64,000 nt of DNA from contig NC_083673.1 in the NCBI RefSeq assembly GCF_030384665.1, positions 124,001 through 188,000 of the forward strand. Direction: 5' to 3'. The notes under the pieces are model-generated. The model saw nothing but the letters and a program-made list of their open reading frames with translations. It made no database searches and was not told the origin of the DNA. This document shows positions 30,772-40,100 of the stretch, in pieces (the first letter of the stretch is position 1; each line of letters begins with the position of its first letter). The position numbers were made by a program, and so were the translations under genes. This DNA comes from Lodderomyces elongisporus. Its lineage: Eukaryota > Ascomycota > Pichiomycetes > Serinales > Debaryomycetaceae.

Positions 30772-33687
30772 ATGGCCATACCACCAGGAAAAAATGACAG
30801 TAAATCTAAACAACATGCAGCTGGTGCGAGATTCCGTCAACGGAAAATCTCCGTTAAACAACCACTCCATATTTACAAGCAAAAAGATTTACCTTCACTA
30901 GATGCTTCAGAACTAGAACCCAGTCAAGTCCACCACCTACATAGCAGCAACAATATCGGACAACCACCACGAGATATTCATGCTGTCGAGACCGGTGTTG
31001 ACAAGAATGAAGAAGAAGAGGTGCATCTACAAAAGGTAATCAATGCGGCTCAGCGAGCATTATCGAGTCTAAGTGCAAACAATTTAAAAGATTCCACTAA
31101 TAACGACAACGATAACAACAACAACAACAATAATAATAATAATAATAACAACAGTAATGTTAATGAAAAGGATTTATATATCCCAACGCCAGATGCGTCC
31201 AAGACCTGGGCTGATGCTAAGAAGTACTATGAGGATCAGAGTTTTAAACAACCTGAGTCCTATATCAAGTTTAGCGCCACAGTGGAGGACACCGTTGGTG
31301 TTGAGTACAATATGGACGAAGAAGATGAAACATTTTACAATGAAGTGTTACTGAAGATTGCACCCCTTGGAATCAAAAAGAAAGCCGACCAGAGTCTGCA
31401 GAAATGCTCTGAATTAGAGTTTGAAACCGTTTGTGACCGCTTTGAAAAGACAATTGAAAGCCGACAACCATTTTTGTCAATGGACCCCTCAAACATACTA
31501 TCATACGAAGAAATCTCTGGTTACATTATAGACCAATTCCAGTGCACTGTCAAGACAAGCAATCCTTATGTCGAGACTAGTGGAGGCAATTTGGAGTACC
31601 TTTCAACATCCACCTTGAAAGAACGGCTTTCAAAGGAAATCAATTTCAAACCATACACCACTATATTTGACAAAGATCAACAGCACACAAACCCAGTTCG
31701 TCCAATCACTAAATTGCTCGAGCATTTTGGTAAACCAATTTACGAGCATTGGAAGAATAGAAAGATTGCACGAAAAGGTAGAAGCATACAACCAACATTA
31801 CGTTTCGAAGACCCAAATGCTAATGAAAAGGATAATGATAACGATCCATACATTTGCTTTCGAAGAAGAGAGTTTCGTCAAATTAGAAAGACGCGACGAG
31901 CGGATACTGTTGGCGCCGAGCGGATTCGTCTATTGCAGAAATCTTTACATCGTGCAAGAGACCTTATCATGGGCGTTTGTGAGCGAGAGCTTTTGAATCT
32001 CAACAATTTGCTGGCAGAGGCTGAGATTTTCAAGGTTCGTTGTCAAGCCAAGGGTGTCAAGAGAGAGCTTGGTATCAAAGGTGATGATTACTTGTATTTT
32101 CCACATAAAAAACGGAAACTTGTTAAAGCAAAGGAAGAAGAAGAAGAAAAGGAGAAGGAGAAACGGAAGGAAAAGAAGAAGCAAGAAACCGAAGCTGCTG
32201 CAGAAAAGAAACAACAGCAACTGCAGCAACTGCAACAGCAACAACAACAACAACAACAGCAGCTGCAGCAGCAACTGCTGCCACAACAACTGCAACAACA
32301 GCAACTGCCACAACAACTGCAGCAGCAGCAACCCCAACAACTGCAACAGCTGCAACAACAAGAAGGTGCTGCATCGAACCAGCCATATATCAAACTTCCT
32401 GCAGCAAAAGTTCCAGATATGGATCTTGTTACTGTGTCTGTGGTCTTAAAAGAAAAGAACGATACTATCAAACGCGCTGTATTTGAAAAGCTTCGCAAAA
32501 GGAAAGAACAGGATAAAGGTTTTATCAACCTCACTGATGATCCCTATGAACCCATTTTTGATATTTCAACCAACGACCATGCAGTGGATACAACTCGTAT
32601 TCCATATTCATCGATTGCTGCCACAAACTTTTACCAATTCAATACCTCCAATTATTTGAGTGAATCACTCAAATCCTTCCTTAAAGATAGTAAACCTTTA
32701 CCTGGTGTGCGCACATTCAAAGGTAACGAGGGCGAGCTTGTGCCCACAAAGGCATTCCCTCATATACTGTCTCTTTTGCATGAAAAATTGTCAAATAATC
32801 AATATACATCTACGAGCTACATTGCCAAGCTTTTGCGCAATATCGAGACCAATAATTATGACAATTACTCGCATGGCTTTATAAAAGAAAGTCTTGCTGA
32901 GGCGAAACAACAAGAAGAGGAGAATGCTCGGTTATCTGAACCAATTTTCAGAATGCGGAAACGAGCTGGTCGTGCCAATAGAATGTTTATAGATAGACGC
33001 GGCCAGCCAAAAGCTCTTGATGTTGTGGATGAGTTTATGAATATTCCCGAAGAGGATGAGTCATTGAATGTTTATGAGAATCAAACAGATGCAATCAAAC
33101 GGTTGAAGTCCAACTGGAGGTTTGATTCAGATATGCCCGAACTTCAAAAGGGCGAATACGATCCATTTAGTCTTGATCCATCAAGGCTCAACAATATTAG
33201 TGATGACACACAGGCTATACGTTTTGGTTCCATGCTTTTATCTAAATCATATGGTTTATTAAAAGAATCAGTTCAGCAGAAGCAGCAGTCATATGTTCAG
33301 CAACAACGTATGAGAGCTTTACAACAGCAACAACAACTTGCCAATAGACAATCACAACAAGCTGCTATAGCTGCTGCCGCCAACAAGAATAGCAATAACC
33401 TGTCACAGCAGCGTTTGCTGCAAGCACTGCAGGCTCGCAAATCCCCACAGCCTTCTCTGGCATCTGCATCTACACAAAAGAAGCTCAGCTCCAATGCCAA
33501 TCAAACAAAGATTTCTTCCAACTCTAACTTAGCGAATTCTAAGCAATCTTCAACGGCACAAACTTTGATAAATAAAGCAACATCACCCTCTGCACCTGCA
33601 CCCTCTGCACCTACACCCGCATCTTCACAAACTGCAGCACCATCACCAGCTGCACGTGTACCCCCTGCACCAGCACGCATACATTGA
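30772..33687 (+). CDS. EPL1: Epl1, NuA4/Piccolo histone acetyltransferase subunit
   Basis: 971 residues. The enhancer-of-polycomb EPcA domain is clear: RFRQRKISVKQ near residue 20, VETGVDKNEEEEVHL, YIPTPDASKTW, SYIKFSATVEDTVG, RQPFLSMDP and YICFRRREFRQIRKTRR, each matching S. cerevisiae Epl1. Epl1 binds Esa1 and Yng2 to form Piccolo NuA4, which acetylates H4 and H2A in nucleosomes. The mid-region (about 478-530) is a Gln-rich tract studded with ten CTG codons, and an Asn tract lies near 110-127. Further Gln, Ala and Pro-rich segments make up the C-terminus. ATG 30772 precedes the conserved block in the expected place. Confidence 0.94.
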   Translation: MAIPPGKNDSKSKQHAAGARFRQRKISVKQPLHIYKQKDLPSLDASELEPSQVHHLHSSNNIGQPPRDIHAVETGVDKNEEEEVHLQKVINAAQRALSSLSANNLKDSTNNDNDNNNNNNNNNNNNNSNVNEKDLYIPTPDASKTWADAKKYYEDQSFKQPESYIKFSATVEDTVGVEYNMDEEDETFYNEVLLKIAPLGIKKKADQSLQKCSELEFETVCDRFEKTIESRQPFLSMDPSNILSYEEISGYIIDQFQCTVKTSNPYVETSGGNLEYLSTSTLKERLSKEINFKPYTTIFDKDQQHTNPVRPITKLLEHFGKPIYEHWKNRKIARKGRSIQPTLRFEDPNANEKDNDNDPYICFRRREFRQIRKTRRADTVGAERIRLLQKSLHRARDLIMGVCERELLNLNNLLAEAEIFKVRCQAKGVKRELGIKGDDYLYFPHKKRKLVKAKEEEEEKEKEKRKEKKKQETEAAAEKKQQQLQQLQQQQQQQQQQLQQQLLPQQLQQQQLPQQLQQQQPQQLQQLQQQEGAASNQPYIKLPAAKVPDMDLVTVSVVLKEKNDTIKRAVFEKLRKRKEQDKGFINLTDDPYEPIFDISTNDHAVDTTRIPYSSIAATNFYQFNTSNYLSESLKSFLKDSKPLPGVRTFKGNEGELVPTKAFPHILSLLHEKLSNNQYTSTSYIAKLLRNIETNNYDNYSHGFIKESLAEAKQQEEENARLSEPIFRMRKRAGRANRMFIDRRGQPKALDVVDEFMNIPEEDESLNVYENQTDAIKRLKSNWRFDSDMPELQKGEYDPFSLDPSRLNNISDDTQAIRFGSMLLSKSYGLLKESVQQKQQSYVQQQRMRALQQQQQLANRQSQQAAIAAAANKNSNNLSQQRLLQALQARKSPQPSLASASTQKKLSSNANQTKISSNSNLANSKQSSTAQTLINKATSPSAPAPSAPTPASSQTAAPSPAARVPPAPARIH

Positions 33688-33962
33688 GCCGAGACTTTCT
33701 TTCATACTTTATTTTTTTTTTTGGATATACCACCAAGTGTATACATGTATTATAATAAAAAAACCATTTAGAGAAATTGATTAAAAACGTTTTTAAAGAA
33801 TAAGATAAAATAGGTACTGTAAACAACCTTACTCCTGTGTTCTTGTTGGGTATGGCAAATGGATTGAGTTGAGAACAAATTAATCTTTTACTTTTTCTTC
33901 TACTCTTTTGCTTTTCCCTTTTTTGACTTTTTTGACTTTTTTTTTTTTGAATTTATTAAAAG

Positions 33963-35870
33963 TTAATCTTTTGTCAAGTCTATAAAAAATGGATTACTTT
34001 CTGCTTCTAATTTCGGCTTGTCTAGAAAAAATTCAAGAGTTTTCTGATTCGGGTCCAATTTTTTCCTCGCAGGTGAACGGTTCCTGCGCGTGGGAGAGTT
34101 ACTTCTTCTAGTCGGCGAGTCGTTTCTCCTACTTGGTGAAGAACTTCTACGACTTGGTGAAAAACTTCTTTTAAAATTACTCGATGTGGAGCTCCTCTCG
34201 CTAAATGATTTTTGTTCAATACTTTCAGTTGCAACCATTTGAAAAGGGATCGGTTCGAGATTAATGACACTGGTTTGGTGGCGTTTGGTGGCTTTGGTTG
34301 GAGAGTTTTCCAACATGTCCAAAGTAGTCTTTTGCGGAGAAAACTTGTGCTTTTTGTAATATTCAAGATCTTTTTTTTCTTGATAGTATTGTTGAAGGAG
34401 TTGAGGATAAAACAATTTAACCAATGATACTGGGACCCAGAGGAAACCAGACTTACTCTCTAGACTTCCTTCGAACATCAGCCTCCTATTCTCTATTGAA
34501 TTTGGAAAACGTCGACTTACATCTGAAACATTATAGATAAATTGAACTTCATTTTCTCGATCTTTTACAATCGACAAGTTAAGATTCTTAATTAATTTGA
34601 AAATAATGTGTTTGACCAGACAATTGTATGACTCAGGTACATACAACCCAGTATCTTGCAAAGTTTCACCAGCAGTCAAAGAGCCATTGTCATTCGCAAA
34701 TGGACTGGTAAACTCTCCCGAACTCAACATGTTGGGCGCAAATAGGGGTAATTGAGTGTCGACAAAGGGAAACAAATAAAGCAAAGTATAGTATTCATTC
34801 AAATTGATTGTATCCTTAAGTGTTAGGTTTCTGCCAAAAATATGACTATTTGACCCATTAAGGATTGATGCAAAACGAGTCGAAAACTCATGCAAGTTTT
34901 TCATTCTTGAAGCTTCCGAAAGCCGCGAATCCCATAAAGGGCCCACCTCCTCTGTGACTTCAACAAAGCATGCAATGAACTCCGTAGCAAAATCTGGAGG
35001 GGGCACTTTAGTCGAGTACTTCCTCGGCGTGTTTCGCAGTACCAAGTGTTTGGTAGTTTTAGCTTGCACTGATTGTTGATTATAGAACAAACCATATTTC
35101 GTACCACACAATGCCAAATACTTTGCGTTTGTAATGCCAATTCTTTGCACACCGGACGAGTAGTCGCCACCTCTTAATGAAGCGAGGAATACTAATCTTG
35201 ATCTCGAAAACCCGGTTACAGCTTCTACTTTGTCCATCTCTATTGGGGTAACGTAGTACCTAGTTTTTAATGTTGCTTGCTTCTTCAATGGTGACAGACC
35301 TATATCTTCTAGAAACCTGCTGTAGTTCCTCAACATCTTAGTAGCTCCGAAAACCAACGTATCAACATCATTGGACATGACAAAATCAACTACACCTAAT
35401 CTCTGGAAATGGGCACATTGTGCTTCTCCTTCACCCGGAGCCTGACAGTATAGGATACTATTTAGTCGAAGTAATTCCTTGATCTCTTCGACTATGGGTA
35501 TTTCCTCAGAAAAGTTCCTTTCATTGTTAGCAACCTTTACGGTGAATTCACGAAATTGATCTTCATATAGCAACGTACCATTTCCTGACTTCGATTTGTC
35601 TGGCTTGCAGCAACCATCAAACACCACAATAACTGAAACATTTAAGCTAATCAAAGCTAAGATTTTGGACATGAAATTTTGTACAACAATATGTGCTTTT
35701 TCTTCCAAAGGTATTGCACTATGGTCCAGTTGGAAAATAAACATGTAAGCATCAATGGCAACTCTTGGAGTTCTTCCATGTTCCAGTATGAATTGGTCGA
35801 CAAATACTTCCAATGGAACCCGTGGCGACGATGCCGTTTTAAGAATATCCCAAAGCTCTGCTACCCCCAT
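33963..35870 (-). CDS. YEN1: Yen1/GEN1 Holliday-junction resolvase (XPG/Rad2 family)
   Basis: 635 residues from ATG 35870; this gives the MGV N-terminus that Rad2-family nucleases require. A hydrophobic in-frame stretch upstream has no ATG. Acidic active-site blocks are RVAIDAYMF, FDGCCKPDKSK, QAPGEGEAQCAHF (about 145), SNDVDTLVFG and GGDYSSGVQRIG (about 233). MLRNYSRF follows SNDVDTLVFG as in S. cerevisiae Yen1. The enzyme cuts recombination intermediates in late M phase. The C-terminus has five heptad copies of xxSP(S/T/A)RR/K (about 573-605) plus other SP sites, suggesting CDK control as for S. cerevisiae Yen1, and a QKTLEFFL segment resembling a degenerate PCNA-binding box. Confidence 0.93.
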   Translation of the reverse strand: MGVAELWDILKTASSPRVPLEVFVDQFILEHGRTPRVAIDAYMFIFQLDHSAIPLEEKAHIVVQNFMSKILALISLNVSVIVVFDGCCKPDKSKSGNGTLLYEDQFREFTVKVANNERNFSEEIPIVEEIKELLRLNSILYCQAPGEGEAQCAHFQRLGVVDFVMSNDVDTLVFGATKMLRNYSRFLEDIGLSPLKKQATLKTRYYVTPIEMDKVEAVTGFSRSRLVFLASLRGGDYSSGVQRIGITNAKYLALCGTKYGLFYNQQSVQAKTTKHLVLRNTPRKYSTKVPPPDFATEFIACFVEVTEEVGPLWDSRLSEASRMKNLHEFSTRFASILNGSNSHIFGRNLTLKDTINLNEYYTLLYLFPFVDTQLPLFAPNMLSSGEFTSPFANDNGSLTAGETLQDTGLYVPESYNCLVKHIIFKLIKNLNLSIVKDRENEVQFIYNVSDVSRRFPNSIENRRLMFEGSLESKSGFLWVPVSLVKLFYPQLLQQYYQEKKDLEYYKKHKFSPQKTTLDMLENSPTKATKRHQTSVINLEPIPFQMVATESIEQKSFSERSSTSSNFKRSFSPSRRSSSPSRRNDSPTRRSNSPTRRNRSPARKKLDPNQKTLEFFLDKPKLEAESNPFFIDLTKD

Positions 35871-36059
35871 ATCTCTTGCGTTGTAAATGTGTGAGGGGAA
35901 AGAAAGAAAGGGAAAATCAAGAAAGACAAAATAGAACAGAACAGAACAGATAAGAATCAAAAAAAAAGAAGAAGAAGAAGAAGAAAGAGGGAAACAAATT
36001 GAAAAGATTAAACTTTTGAAATGTATAATCTTTGGTTAAGTGCTAAAAAAATAATGTCC

Positions 36060-36397
36060 AATTGATGCCACATCAATTCTAGAATGAAGTGTTTAAAGTG
36101 CTTGAACTATCTGAACTATCCAAACCGTCCAAACCGTTTGAGATTCTTGTGTTGATAAAGGCAAATACAACTTGAAAATTACTATGGGAGTTCTGTACTA
36201 TCTTTAATGATTCGATTTCATAGAAGTTTATGCATTATTAATGTGAATGCAGGCCCGATTAAGTTTCATGTAAACACAAGTAACTTTAGTAGAAAAAAAA
36301 TGTATCAATTCTTCTATTAACTGAATGCTATTATTCAAATCAATCTCATAAAAATTGTAGTGTAAACTGTACTGAAGAAAATTCAGAGGTACAGTTT
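36060..36397. ncRNA. Candidate structured non-coding RNA (hairpin cluster), strand unknown
   Basis: Three stem-loops within 340 bp: 8 bp with a 3-nt loop (36060-36067 with 36071-36078), 6 bp (36231-36236 with 36246-36251) and a 13-bp stem with a 3-nt bulge (36364-36376 with 36382-36397). On the minus strand the last stem is followed directly by ACA. The segment also has two short duplications near 36103-36136. No family is recognised; chance hairpins in AT-rich DNA remain possible. Confidence 0.25.
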
Positions 36398-36428
36398 TGA
36401 ATGCAATGACTCGTGTCAAAATTGTGTC

Positions 36429-36510
36429 TTTTGTTTTGTTTTGTTTTGTTTTGTTTTGCTTTGCTTTGTTCTGTTTCGTTTCGTTTCGTTTCGTTTCGTT
36501 CTGTTTGTTT
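36429..36510 (+). repeat. TTTTG then TTTCG pentanucleotide repeats
   Basis: About six TTTTG units, two or three TTTGC units and about six TTTCG units in a row, a stepwise change of repeat unit. Confidence 0.9.
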
Positions 36511-36850
36511 TAATTTCTCTGGAGGATTTTCAAAAATGATGATGTTAGATCTTTTACTTCAATCGGTTGTTTTCACTGTGATTGTAATTGTAACTATAAC
36601 TGTCATCTTATATAAATGATGGAGTTTTGATCTGCAAACGGGTTTTGTGTTGAGCTTTTAATTTCTCGCCCGGCTAAGTTTCAATGCTCCATCTAATATT
36701 TGCGTGAACAACACACGCTAAGTAGGGTGCGGGTCCTTAGATCCATCTTTCGCATATATACATTGGCTAAAAATCTATATATAGAGAGTATAATTCAAGA
36801 AAAGCAAATAAATCCTTTGCATTCCAACATATTAGAAGTTTATAAATATA

Positions 36851-36885
36851 TTTGTTTGTTTGTTTGTTTGTTTGTTTGTTTGTTT
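36851..36885 (+). repeat. TTTG microsatellite, about 8 units
   Basis: Uninterrupted tetranucleotide repeat about 290 bp before the RKR1 ATG. Confidence 0.9.
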
Positions 36886-37172
36886 TTTAAAATTTGTTCT
36901 TTTCTTGCTGTTGGAATTGCTGCAAAACCCAATTATACATAGATAACCAAAGTACTTATAATTCATGGTTTCGAATTTTTCGATTGCGAATTTTCACACA
37001 CACACACACACACACACACTCGCTTTCTCACTCTATCTCACACTTCATTTTTTCTTTGCTTCTTTTGTCTCTTTTTGTCCCTCTCTTTTACTCATCTACA
37101 TCAACTTTGCTAATCAAGAATTTAGATTTAAAACACATTTCTTTCTCTAAACAAGGTTTATTTTTGTTTATT

Positions 37173-40100
37173 ATGGAAGAAGAGTTTACCGGCAATTTAG
37201 GGTATAATGGACTTGAACTGTCATTCAATTATTTCACTTTCCCACCCGATGTTTCAACAATTGCAAACTCAGAACTCGTGGTGATCTTTAAATCATTGGC
37301 TAAAAAAGATTCAAAGACAAAGGAGAAGGCTTTGAACGAACTATTAGTCTATATTGGAGAACATGACAATCAGAATTATTTTGACGACCTGGCAATTATT
37401 TGCTGGGTAAAACAGTATCCCAAAATAGCCATCGACAATGAAAAATCTGTGCGATTACTTGCACATCAGGTACAAGGTGCTTTTTTAAAAGGATTGGGCA
37501 AGGCTTACTCGCGATTCTTAAAAAGCACGATGCCAATTTGGCTTATGGGGATATACGACCAGGACAAAAGCGTACTGTCAGGTGCTTATAAACTGCTTTT
37601 GGACAGTTTTCTGGGAGACGCATCAAAGGTTGAGAAAACATGGCAAGTATTCCAAGAACCATTGGTTAATCTCATCGGTTCAGTCGTTACCGTTGAAAGC
37701 CCCGAGACTTTAGCAGATGCAAGGTATACAAGCGAATCAGATATGCAGATCAAATACGATCGAGTACTATCTGCTTCGATTTTGTTGCTTTTAAAAGTTT
37801 TGTCTGGAAAACCATCATCAGTAGATGCCATATTACAGCTGGACACGATGTGGAAGAAGCTTAGTAGTAGTGCAAGTGGCGAATCAATGAATCTATCGTT
37901 ATTCCGAACTATTTTGACCTTGATTGCCAAACTTTTTACAATTCTGAGTGACAAAACAAGCTCGGATATAGATTCAGTAGCCGTTGATTCCATTGCAGAT
38001 CTCAACTCGGTGTACAAAAAGGTGTGCAAGGCGATTTTGAAAGTGAAATTTGGCGCTGATGTTCAGTCGATTGTGTACTCTACCGTCATTATATCATTTT
38101 GGCATGCTCTTTTCATTCTCACTCGTTATGGTTTCGAACACAAGACAAAGAAAAACCTTTGGGAGATTGGAAGTAAAGCATCATCTAGACTACAGGACTA
38201 TATTGAACTCGGTCCATGTGATCTGGACCCAAGTTACTATACGCTAATTATAAGACTATTTACCGACATGAAGAAATATGAAATTAAAATCATCGAGGAC
38301 CTTGGCACAACTTGTGTCAAGAGTTTACTCCATCCATATAACAGACTTCGTGACACATTCAAACCAGTTTGTCTTGATGCAGCTTTGCAGCTTATCGAGG
38401 TATTTGGCATTTCAAACACTTCCTTGGTCAAAGAGATTGCCAACAATGCAGTATTAGGTCTTTCCAATGCCAAAAGAGAAAACACGAGAATCGAGTTTAC
38501 ATCTATTTTCAAAAATCATGGTGATTTACTAACTGAAGCAATCAAATCAATTGCAGGTGATGTCACGCACCAAATTTTACATTTGAATTTAAATTCGAAT
38601 ACAAATGGAAACGAAAATGCAAACGGAAGTGAGATGGCTGTACCACCGTTGGAAACACCAACTTCCTTGATCATTGCATTACTTACAGTTTGTAATATTC
38701 TTAATTTAAACCAAGTAAGCAATGAACTCGTTGACGCGGTGGTTGCAAATAACAAGATCCAACAATCCAAAGTATCAACCATTGTTACAGCATATGTTGA
38801 AACAAATGAAAATGTTACTCCTGCAGTTGAGCAATATATCAGTAAAATTTCTGAAATCATTGGCCAAGATGCATCTGAGAACAGCATTTATTTGCTCAAG
38901 GCGACACAGCAATCTCAAAATTTAAATAATGAAAGCCAGATGACTGACTTAATTAACGAATCGTTTAATCAACTCACACTTTGTCAACCACAGTTGAGAA
39001 ACAATTTCATTAGAATCATGAATGTCGACATGGATAAAGACCTGTACCCTAGAATCTATGAATATGTCAAGGAAAATACGGCGGAAAGAATTGACAACAA
39101 ATATGTCGACAGAATATTTGAATTGGGAGATGAGGAAATTTTGCAGAACTTGATTAAAGATTTAAACGAATCATCGATGAGTTTATTTTTGACCAGTGCT
39201 TCGAAGCAAGAATACCTTGATCGTATTATTAATTTGAAAATAAACAATGTTTTACACCTGGCATGGACAAACTTGCTGAAGCCATTTTTACAATCCTTGT
39301 CCAAATATGGTGATGTCTATTTTGAGTCCTTGCTCAATTTTATACGTGATAATTCATTGCAAACAAACTGGAAGAAACTTGTGGATTTGGTTGAGACAAG
39401 TCCATTTCTATATGATAGGTTTGAACAAGAACTTAGAAAGCTGATAAACAAGTTGTCTGTAAATGAAGTATCAATATCAAATGCTTTGGGACTGGCTATT
39501 TACATCAGTAAACACGGAAGTGCATCACTTGAGAAGGAACTTGTTTCTTTAGCGCGGTTTGTTGTAATATTATATCAACAAAGAGAAAATACACAAGAAC
39601 AAGACCTGGTAGGAGAAAACTCTAGAAAATGGAGGAAATTGAGTTTGATTGCCAGTGAATACATCTCGGACTATTTATTCACACAAAGTTTGGACTTTAA
39701 AGATGAAAATGCTTTATTTGAAACCCTTAAATTAAGACCAGATTTCCAAATTTCACTTTGCGAGTTAGCTGAAAAATTTGTAACAATAGAAGAGGGCATG
39801 GCGAACGATTTGGATTTGTTTGAATTCTACTACGCAAGAAGTTTGGCAAAAGCAATTGAAAATGCTTGCGAAAACGCAAATTTGACAGCTTTCGAGTCCT
39901 TAAACATCAACTACCAAAAACTCGTAAAACAGCCTTTCAAATTCGTTGCCCTCGTTACCGGAACTCGTCGGTTTTTGTCATCGCTGTCTTTTGATAGAGT
40001 ACGAAACTATGTGTTTTCAGAAATCTTATCAGTTCGAGCCGAAGAGGATATTTTGCAAAATGGTTTAAAGTGGATGTCGTTACTTTTACCTCTTCAGGAT

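Larger units (their letters stand above)
35871..37172. other. Divergent intergenic between YEN1 and RKR1
   Basis: 1.3 kb. The part from 36060 to 36400 is less repetitive and holds several strong hairpins (see candidate RNA). The rest is simple repeats: TTTTG/TTTCG (36429-36510), TTTG (36851-36885) and CA (36995-37019), the last being in the RKR1 leader. Confidence 0.6.

Noticed and set aside
32088..32534. Minus-strand Cys-rich frame with many CC pairs opposite EPL1
   Set aside because: It is the antisense reading of the CAA/CAG repeat.
35871..35960. 30-codon hydrophobic extension of Yen1, resembling a signal peptide
   Set aside because: No ATG in it, and Rad2-family nucleases need the MG N-terminus given by ATG 35870.
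36894..37172. 93-codon upstream extension of Rkr1
   Set aside because: No ATG; codes for microsatellite-derived His-Thr and Phe/Ser sequence; family N-terminus begins at 37173.
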